A stretch of 17,325 nt of DNA, from the NCBI GenBank assembly GCA_005882525.1, contig VBGO01000090.1:1-17325 (forward strand). The letters are read 5' to 3'. A model generated the notes under the pieces. That model did no database searches, was not told where the DNA came from, and worked only from the letters and a program-made list of their open reading frames with translations. Shown one piece after another: positions 11,794-17,325 of this stretch. The DNA is from Chloroflexota bacterium (GTDB lineage: Bacteria; Chloroflexota; Dormibacteria; CF-121). The position numbers and the translations under genes were made by a program. Within the stretch, counting starts at the first letter, position 1; the number at the start of each line of letters is the position of its first letter.

Positions 11794-14054
11794 CCGCTCG
11801 GCCAGCCCGCACCGCCTCCGATTTCCTTCCCCGCGATCCTCACTCGATCCGTCGAGTCCGGACCGCGACGCGGCGCCGCGATCGGCTCGAGCTCGCGGCC
11901 GAGGATGATCGCGGGTCGCGGGTGGCCGTCGAGATCAGGCCCGTGGCCGCCAACATCATTCGGCTGCACATCGGCGGCGGCGCGGACCGCCGGTCCCGGC
12001 TGCTCCTGCCGGAGGCGCCCGCGCGGGTCGACTGGGATCTCGAGGAAACCAGCGCCGGTTGGTCGGTATCGACCGGAACCGCGTCGCTCGTCATCGAGCG
12101 CGACCCCTTTCGCCTTCGACTCAAGGACGCCATCGGTGCCGAGCGGTTCGTCGATGAGCCGAACGACCGCGATATCCGCGGTGAGTACCATCACTTGCCG
12201 ACCGGCCATGCCCGCGGCCTTCGCTGGTTGACCGCGCGGCTGAAACCCGGCGAAGCCCTCTTTGGGTTGGGCGAGCATTTCGGCGCGCTCGATCGGCGCG
12301 GTCAGGCCTTTGCGTCGTGGATGGTCGATGCGTTCGGCGTCCGAAGCGACCGGGCCTATAAGAACGTGCCGCTGCTTGTCAGTTCGGAGGGCTACGCGGT
12401 CTTCTTCGACATGACGGGGCCGATCTACTACGACCTCGGCCAGGCCTCGGTGGCGGCCTGGCAGGCGACGGTTCGGGCTGATCATTTGCGCGCGTACTTG
12501 ATTGTGGGCGACGGCATCGCGCCGCTCATCCACGCCTACCATCAGCTAACCGGCGCACCGGCCGTTCCCCCCGACTGGTCGTTCGGCTTCTGGATCAGTC
12601 GTTGGGGCTATCGCAACCGCGACGAGGTGATGGCGGTGGCGCGCCGGATGCGCGAGGAGCGCGTCCCGTGTGACGTCATCCATGTCGATCCGTACTGGAT
12701 GCGCTACCACGAGGGACATCATGGGGACCTGGAATGGGACGAGTCCGCGTTCCCTGATGCGAAAGGGATGATCGCCGAGCTGAAGGCCCTCGGATTTCGC
12801 CTCAGCCTCTGGGAGAGCCCGTACGTGCCGCTCGATTCCGAGATGCGCGCCGAAGGCGAACGAAAGAGTTTCCTCCTGATGGCGAAGGATGGGGGCGGAC
12901 CCGCCCTCGTAAAGGGCTTCGCCAAGCCGAGCGCGGCCGTCGATTTTACGAATCCGGACGCGGTCGAGTGGTTCAAGGCGAAGAACCGGCGTCTGCTCGA
13001 GATGGGCGTCGCGGTGATGAAGACCGACTTTGCCGAGGACATGCCCGATGACGCCGTGGCCCACGACGGAACGCCCTCCGACCAGCTCCACAACCTTTAT
13101 CCGCTCCTCTACCAGCGGGCGGTGTTCGAGGCGACCACGGAAGTCCATGGCTACGGCCTTATCTGGGGGCGTTCCGGCTATGCCGGGTCACAGCGATACC
13201 CGGTGCACTGGGGCGGCGATCCGGGCTGCACGTTCGAGGATATGGCGGCCAGCCTGCGCGGAGCGCTGAGCTGGATCCTATCCGGCGCGGCCTTCGCCAG
13301 CTTTGACATGGGCGGCTTCTTCGGGATTCCCACCCTGACCGATCCGCCAAGCCCCGAGCTGTACGTGCGCTGGTCGCAGATGGGGTTGCTCTTCTCGCAT
13401 GCACGGGCACACGGACACACGGCGCCGCGAGAGCCGTGGGCATACGGAGAGCCGGCGCTAACGATCTTCCGGAAATACGCCCAGCTGCGCTACCGGCTCT
13501 TACCTTACTTATATGCGGCCGCCCTAAATGTTGCGAAGGGCGTACCGCTGGCGCGACCGCTGGTCTACGACCATCCCTCGGATCAAACGACCTGGCACGT
13601 CGACGACGAATATCTCCTTGGCCCGGACCTGCTGGTCGCCCCCATGTTCGTACCGCGCGGCCGGCGCGATATCTATCTTCCGGCCGGCGGTTGGTACGAC
13701 TTCTGGACCAATCAACGATTCGACGGCCCACGGTGGATCGCCTACGACGCCGAGCTGGAGACGCTCCCACTGTTTGTGCGTGCCGGCGCGGTCCTCCCGA
13801 TGGGCCCGGACCTGCAGTACGCGAATGAGCGCTCCTGGGACCCGCTGAGCTTCGACATTTATCCGGGCGAGAACGGCCGGACCGATCTCCAGGTGAGCGA
13901 TGACCACCGTGAGCTTCGTCTGCAGCTCACGGTCGACGAACGAAGCGTTCTCCTCGACGGTGGACAGTTGGACTATGTTCCGGACGTTCGCGTGCACCGC
14001 CCGGACGGGACGCCTATCGATGGCCGACTCCGCGAGCGCATCGAAGTGAAGTAG
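11772..14054 (+). CDS. GH31 glycoside hydrolase, alpha-xylosidase/alpha-glucosidase (YicI-like)
   Basis: About 760 residues from the GTG at 11772. It has an N-terminal beta-sandwich (to about 240), a catalytic barrel and C-terminal beta domains. The nucleophile is D419 in MKTDFAEDMP and the acid/base is D483 in YPVHWGGDPGCTFEDM; IHVDPYWM and LSLWESPYVPLDSE line the active site. These segments are closest to the E. coli alpha-xylosidase YicI pattern (KTDFGE, PVHWGGD), so cleavage of alpha-xylosides or short alpha-glucosides is likely. No signal peptide is seen, suggesting a cytoplasmic enzyme. The start is uncertain: GTG 11772 overlaps the upstream gene by 22 bp without a ribosome site, while the next in-frame candidate, GTG 11922, would cut into the first beta-strands. 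No transporter gene is nearby. Confidence 0.88.
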   Translation: MDPARLVAARPARTASDFLPRDPHSIRRVRTATRRRDRLELAAEDDRGSRVAVEIRPVAANIIRLHIGGGADRRSRLLLPEAPARVDWDLEETSAGWSVSTGTASLVIERDPFRLRLKDAIGAERFVDEPNDRDIRGEYHHLPTGHARGLRWLTARLKPGEALFGLGEHFGALDRRGQAFASWMVDAFGVRSDRAYKNVPLLVSSEGYAVFFDMTGPIYYDLGQASVAAWQATVRADHLRAYLIVGDGIAPLIHAYHQLTGAPAVPPDWSFGFWISRWGYRNRDEVMAVARRMREERVPCDVIHVDPYWMRYHEGHHGDLEWDESAFPDAKGMIAELKALGFRLSLWESPYVPLDSEMRAEGERKSFLLMAKDGGGPALVKGFAKPSAAVDFTNPDAVEWFKAKNRRLLEMGVAVMKTDFAEDMPDDAVAHDGTPSDQLHNLYPLLYQRAVFEATTEVHGYGLIWGRSGYAGSQRYPVHWGGDPGCTFEDMAASLRGALSWILSGAAFASFDMGGFFGIPTLTDPPSPELYVRWSQMGLLFSHARAHGHTAPREPWAYGEPALTIFRKYAQLRYRLLPYLYAAALNVAKGVPLARPLVYDHPSDQTTWHVDDEYLLGPDLLVAPMFVPRGRRDIYLPAGGWYDFWTNQRFDGPRWIAYDAELETLPLFVRAGAVLPMGPDLQYANERSWDPLSFDIYPGENGRTDLQVSDDHRELRLQLTVDERSVLLDGGQLDYVPDVRVHRPDGTPIDGRLRERIEVK

Positions 14055-14165
14055 AGCGACTTGACTTGAGCCATAGTCACAAATAGGTCATCAGCATCTA
14101 CCGTCAATTACGTAAACCCAGGAGCCGGTTGATCGCGGCCCGGCCCCCTGTGGCCAAGTTTCTGG
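14055..14165. other. Short intergenic stretch between convergent genes
   Basis: This 111-bp gap is AT-richer than its surroundings in its first half. TTGACT near 14063 with TAGGTC 17 bp later resembles a promoter on the plus strand, but no reading frame or structured RNA follows it. GGCC pairs around 14143-14154 give only weak hairpins. I see nothing that can be assigned. Confidence 0.3.
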
Positions 14166-14708
14166 TCATCGGACCGCGTCCCTCGGCCGAATGAAAACCT
14201 CGGAGGCTTGAAGGATCTTCTCGGTTCGACTGTTCGGGATGTGGATCCGGACGCCGGGATGTTGGCCGGTTCCAAAATCCCAGCCCTCGAGGAAACGCGA
14301 GCGGATCTCGGCGATGGTCTTGACGGCCGCCGTGCTCGAGCCGTTGGTCATCCAGACCGTCGGCTCACGTGCCGTCGCATAACCCAGACCGACTTCGGTC
14401 CCGCTGTCCCGGAAGAACCGTAAGCCGGCCAGCGCCGTATCGGGCGGGACCAGGTCGTTGGAGCTCTCCGCCACCTGTTGCAGGGTCGGCATCTGGCCCT
14501 GGGCGACGGTGGTCCGGACCTGCATCCGCGCCTTGAGGTGTTGCGAACGCTCCCGTTTCTTCTGCTCGCTGACCACCTGCTGGATCTGGGCCCGCAGCCG
14601 GCCCAACGCCTCCTCCAGGGGCGCCATCTCAGCCATGATTTCCCGGATCCGGCGGGCCAGCTCGTCGTCGGTGGCCTGATCGAGGCTCACATGGTCTGCC
14701 ATCGCCAT
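14166..14708 (-). CDS. Coiled-coil protein of unknown function
   Basis: This encodes 180 residues from the ATG at 14708; the second ATG at 14702 is equally possible. Residues 12-60 (DDELARRIREIMAEMAPLEE, then ALGRLRAQIQQVVSEQKKRE) form a clear coiled coil. The rest is a mixed domain with TALAGLRFFRDSGTEVGLGY, PTVWMTNGSSTAAVKTIAEI and HPGVRIHIPNSR, probably a small alpha/beta fold. No family, signal peptide or membrane helix is recognised. Both this start and the start of the divergent amidohydrolase lie on an AT-rich near-palindrome (14708-14718), so the two genes probably share a promoter region. No ribosome site precedes either ATG. Confidence 0.7.
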   Translation of the reverse strand: MAMADHVSLDQATDDELARRIREIMAEMAPLEEALGRLRAQIQQVVSEQKKRERSQHLKARMQVRTTVAQGQMPTLQQVAESSNDLVPPDTALAGLRFFRDSGTEVGLGYATAREPTVWMTNGSSTAAVKTIAEIRSRFLEGWDFGTGQHPGVRIHIPNSRTEKILQASEVFIRPRDAVR

Positions 14709-14724
14709 ACAATTATTGGCCAGC

Positions 14725-15912
14725 GTGTCAGTAGCTCAAGCGTCGACCGGCCAGTTGAAGGATGCGATCGGCGCTCGGGTCGACGCGCTGCGGCCGGAGC
14801 TCGAACGGATTGGTCATGACATCCACGCCAATCCTGAGATCGGCTACGAGGAACGCCGGGCCGTCGCCTGGCTCACCGAACTCCTCAAGAAGCACGGCTT
14901 CAGCGTCGACGTCGGGATAGCAAACACCCCGACCGCGTTCGTCGCCACCCGGCGGAACGGCACCGGGCCGACCGTCGCCTTTCTCTCGGAGTACGACGCC
15001 CTGCGGGGTCTCGGCCACGGCTGCGGCCACAACCTGATCGCCACCGCCTCGGCGGGCGCCGGGATTGCGCTGGCCGACGCGCTCGACCGGACACCTGGAC
15101 GGGTGCTCGTGATCGGCACGCCGGCCGAGGAGGGTGGGGGCGGAAAGATCCGCTTGATCCGGGCGGGCATCTTCCAGGAAGTCGACGCGGCCATGATGTT
15201 CCACCCGGACACGCGGACCCAGGTGCTGCACTGGGCGCTGGCGGTCACGCATATGCATTTCGAGTTCATTGGCCGGGCGGCGCATGCCTCGGGCGACCCG
15301 GAGAAGGGCATCAATGCGCTCGACGCGTTCGTGCTTGCCTACAACGGGATCAGCTTGCTGCGCCAGCAGGTGAAGGATGGCGCGCGGCTGCACGGGTTCC
15401 TCAAAGAGGGCGGCACCGCGCCCAACATCATTCCGGAGCGGACCAGCGGCGAGTTCCTGGTTCGCGCGCGTGACCAGGCCTACATGGAGGAGCTGGTTCA
15501 GAAAGTGAAGAATATCTTTCAGGCGGCGGCGCTCGCGACCGGCTGCAGCTTGAAGCTCACCTTCGACGAGGAGCCGTACGTCGATCTTCGCAACAACGGC
15601 GTGCTGGCGAGATTGTTCGAGGAGAACCTGCGCCGAGTCGGGCTGGACCCGGTCGAGGGCGTGCCCTGGGAAAACGCCGGGTCGACCGACATGGGCAACG
15701 TCAGCCATGTCGTCCCCGCCCTCCATCCAACGCTGTCGATCGCCTCGGCCGATGTGGCGGGCCACTCACAGGCGTTTCTGGAAGCCTCCGGCTCGCCGCG
15801 CGGCTACCAGGCGATGGCGGACGCGGCCAAAGCCCTGGCGATGACCGGCGCCGATTTGCTAGCCGACCCGAGTCTGGTCGAGCAAGCGAAGGTGGAGTTC
15901 CGCCGGACCTGA
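14725..15912 (+). CDS. M20D family amidohydrolase (AbgB/PM20D2-like)
   Basis: The product is 395 residues from the GTG at 14725. It carries the M20D landmarks: GHDIHANPEIGYEE at the front, EYDALRGLGHGCGHNLIA with metal ligands C100 and H102, GTPAEEGGGGK with E135 and E136, MFHPDTRT with H160, a dimerisation domain (about 180-290), and a final GHSQAF with H347. The EYDAL and GHGCGHN forms resemble p-aminobenzoyl-glutamate hydrolase subunit B and peptidase M20 domain-containing protein 2 more than carboxypeptidases, so it probably hydrolyses an N-acyl amino acid or dipeptide; the substrate is unknown. A TTG at 14716 would add three residues, but neither start has a ribosome site. GTG 14725 is preferred because AATTAT (14711-14716) lies 8 nt upstream in a leaderless arrangement. 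Confidence 0.88.
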   Translation: MSVAQASTGQLKDAIGARVDALRPELERIGHDIHANPEIGYEERRAVAWLTELLKKHGFSVDVGIANTPTAFVATRRNGTGPTVAFLSEYDALRGLGHGCGHNLIATASAGAGIALADALDRTPGRVLVIGTPAEEGGGGKIRLIRAGIFQEVDAAMMFHPDTRTQVLHWALAVTHMHFEFIGRAAHASGDPEKGINALDAFVLAYNGISLLRQQVKDGARLHGFLKEGGTAPNIIPERTSGEFLVRARDQAYMEELVQKVKNIFQAAALATGCSLKLTFDEEPYVDLRNNGVLARLFEENLRRVGLDPVEGVPWENAGSTDMGNVSHVVPALHPTLSIASADVAGHSQAFLEASGSPRGYQAMADAAKALAMTGADLLADPSLVEQAKVEFRRT

Positions 15913-15936
15913 GCCCGCGTAACCGAAACTAGACCC

Positions 15937-17097
15937 ATGATCAACGAGCGCTACCGCGAGGACCGCGAGCGACGTCGGCTCGGCAGCCTCACCGTCTTCT
16001 CCGGTCCGACCCACTCCGGCAAAACCAAGAAGCTGGAGGCCGAAGCCGAGCGCGCCCAGCGCCAGGGCCGGCGGATGCAGCGGCTGGCCGACCCGACCGA
16101 CCCCAACCGCCTGCTCGACCAGCTCGACCCGGCCGCCGAGCTCGTCACCGTCGACGACGCGCAGCAGTACGACGACCGGTTGATTGAGGTACTCAACGAT
16201 CTGGCCACCATTCATCGGGTCGACGTGGTGGTCGCCGGCTGGGAGCTCGATTACACCGGCCGGCCGGCGGGGCCCATGCCGGAACTGATGTGCGCCGCCG
16301 ATTTTGCCCTCAAGCTCGACGACGGCGTCTGCGCCCAGCCCGGCTGTCGCAACCTGGCCAGCCGGACACAGCGGTTTCATGCCGTCAATGGCACGCCGGA
16401 ACGATTCCTCCCGGTCTGCCGGCGGCATCACACCGCGGAGCCGCGCGCGGTCAGCTTCCAGGAGGTGTGGTTCGACGAGCCCTCGGGCAGCCTGGACCTG
16501 ATCATCGGGTGCATGTTCAGCGGCAAGACGCAGGAGCTGATTCGACGGCTCGATCAGGCGCGCTATGCCGGGGCCACGATCCAGGCCTTCAAGCCCGCCC
16601 TGGACGACCGCTACGCGATCGAGGCGGTGGCCTCGCACCGGGAGGTCCGTTTTCCGGCGATCGCAGTTCCCGACGTCGACGGGCTCCGCGCGCAGGTGCA
16701 AGACGACACCCGGGTAATTGGGATCGACGAAGCCCAATTCTTCGGGCCAGAGATCGTGAGCCTGGCGGAGCAGTTGGTCGATCGCGGCCGGCACGTCATG
16801 GTCGCCGGTCTCGAGCTCGACTTCCTTGCCCGCCCCTTCGGACCGATGCCGCTGCTGGCCGCCTACGCGGACCGGCTGACGAAGCTGCAGGCCTCCTGCC
16901 AGTACCCGGGTTGCGGCTCGCGCCAGGCGACTCGCACGCAGCGGCTGGTCGATGGCGCCCCGGCACCGGCGGAATCGCCGCTGGTGGTTATTGGCGGCGC
17001 GGCGACCTACCAGGCGCGCTGCCGCCATCATCATCGGATCGGTCTCCCGTCGAGGCCCGAACCCGTTTCCGTCGTCGAGGAGTCAGCCGAGCTCTAA
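15937..17097 (+). CDS. tdk: Tandem-domain thymidine kinase with a degenerate N-terminal domain
   Basis: The product is 386 residues, about twice the usual 190-220, and consists of two type II thymidine kinase domains. The C-terminal domain (about 184-370) looks active: P-loop GCMFSGKT (191-198), KPALDDRY (219-226), DEAQFF (264-269) with the catalytic Glu265, GLELDFLARPFGPMP (291-305), zinc cysteines C321, C326 and C362, and the lasso Tyr358. The N-terminal domain (about 15-170) aligns throughout but has GPTHSGKT (23-30), lacks about 23 residues including the DxRY element, has DDAQ (73-76) where the base should be Glu, and Phe157 in place of the lasso Tyr. Its zinc ribbon (C132, C137, C161) remains. 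The enzyme phosphorylates thymidine in salvage; the first half is probably structural or regulatory. The 3' end overlaps the convergent gene by 15 bp. Confidence 0.9.
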   Translation: MINERYREDRERRRLGSLTVFSGPTHSGKTKKLEAEAERAQRQGRRMQRLADPTDPNRLLDQLDPAAELVTVDDAQQYDDRLIEVLNDLATIHRVDVVVAGWELDYTGRPAGPMPELMCAADFALKLDDGVCAQPGCRNLASRTQRFHAVNGTPERFLPVCRRHHTAEPRAVSFQEVWFDEPSGSLDLIIGCMFSGKTQELIRRLDQARYAGATIQAFKPALDDRYAIEAVASHREVRFPAIAVPDVDGLRAQVQDDTRVIGIDEAQFFGPEIVSLAEQLVDRGRHVMVAGLELDFLARPFGPMPLLAAYADRLTKLQASCQYPGCGSRQATRTQRLVDGAPAPAESPLVVIGGAATYQARCRHHHRIGLPSRPEPVSVVEESAEL

Positions 17098-17310
17098 GCC
17101 GCGCAGGCGCTCGTTGCCGATCAGCAGCCCCAGGGCAGCCACCGCGACGGCGCCGCCTACGGACACGGTCATCGCCGCCAGCCAGGTGGTGAAGGTGGGG
17201 AAGCCGGTGGCGCCGGCAAGCGCCAGCGAAATCGCCAGCAGCAGGGCGCTGACGCCCGTGATGACCGAAAACAGTCCCATTCCGATGAAGACGCTGAGCG
17301 GGTGCATCAT
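17083..17310 (-). CDS. Small membrane protein with two helices (5' end may lie outside)
   Basis: This encodes 75 residues from the ATG at 17310, but the frame remains open to the window edge, so the true start may lie further upstream. Two hydrophobic segments are clear: about residues 5-33 (LSVFIGMGLFSVITGVSALL, then LAISLALAG) and about 43-66 (WLAAMTVSVGGAVAVAALGL, then LIGN). A short polar loop separates them and an RLRGLELG tail follows. No family is recognised. The 3' end overlaps the thymidine kinase tail to tail by 15 bp. Composition and codon pattern resemble the neighbours. Confidence 0.6.
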   Translation of the reverse strand: MMHPLSVFIGMGLFSVITGVSALLLAISLALAGATGFPTFTTWLAAMTVSVGGAVAVAALGLLIGNERLRGLELG

Positions 17311-17325
17311 CCGTCGGGCGTCGGT

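Noticed and set aside
11550..12542. Minus-strand frame of 330 codons antisense to the metallo-hydrolase and GH31 genes
   Set aside because: It has low-complexity R/G/P composition and opposes two genes with complete catalytic motifs.
14055..14100. Promoter-like pair TTGACT and TAGGTC with 17-bp spacing
   Set aside because: It points into the end of a convergent gene, with no reading frame, hairpin or T-run to suggest a transcript.
14728..15765. Minus-strand frame of 345 codons antisense to the amidohydrolase
   Set aside because: It is a mirror of a conserved coding strand; no recognisable domain and no start signal.
15859..17034. Minus-strand frame of 391 codons antisense to the tandem thymidine kinase
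   Set aside because: The plus strand holds two P-loops, two zinc ribbons and DEAQ-type motifs; the antisense frame has none.
1..17325. CRISPR arrays, tRNA or rRNA genes, insertion sequences, prophage or defence cassettes
   Set aside because: No regularly spaced repeats, cloverleaf sequences, transposase motifs or phage structural genes were seen; the gene content is housekeeping and small unknown proteins.

Overview
The window is 17.3 kb of densely packed, GC-rich bacterial chromosome. I see no rRNA, tRNA, CRISPR array or insertion sequence. Frequent GTG and TTG starts, many stop/start overlaps (GTGA, TGATG) and several operon-leading genes that have a -10-like hexamer 6-8 nt before the start codon instead of a Shine-Dalgarno site point to a lineage rich in leaderless mRNAs. 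A soil Chloroflexota/Dormibacterota-like organism would fit, but that assignment is an inference from style and gene content. A gene with two +1 frameshifts would fit a metagenome-derived assembly.

Layout. 1-1554 (+) is the 3' part of a coiled-coil protein with two GAF domains. 1591-2798 (-) holds a NIF3-like metal protein followed by a small basic unknown protein. Divergent from it, 2859-3821 (+) encodes an unknown 120-residue protein, a 54-residue membrane protein and a DNPH1-like deoxynucleotide N-hydrolase. 3862-5249 (+) is a MogA/MoaB protein overlapping a DUF72 protein. 5326-6542 (+) is a zinc-ribbon, Pro/Tyr-rich, membrane-anchored protein interrupted by two frameshifts. 6526-8225 (-) is dinB overlapping moaC. 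8445-9194 (+) is an exported LppX/LprG-like protein behind a structured leader. 9206-11169 (-) is the nfo-HAD-XRE operon. 11212-14054 (+) is a metallo-beta-lactamase-fold hydrolase followed by a GH31 alpha-xylosidase/glucosidase. 14166-14708 (-) is a coiled-coil unknown protein, divergent from an M20D amidohydrolase (14725-15912, +). 15937-17097 (+) is an unusual thymidine kinase made of two fused TK domains, and 17083-17310 (-) is a small membrane protein at the right edge.

How the genes relate. Two themes recur. One is DNA and nucleotide maintenance: DinB (translesion synthesis), Nfo (AP-site repair), a DNPH1-like hydrolase (clearance of abnormal deoxynucleotides) and the double thymidine kinase (thymidine salvage). 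The other is molybdenum cofactor synthesis, with MoaC and MogA in two transcription units about 2 kb apart. The most unusual object is the tandem thymidine kinase, whose N-terminal half retains the fold signatures but has lost the segments and residues expected for catalysis. The second most informative signal is the repeated leaderless-promoter arrangement, which also fixes several start codons.
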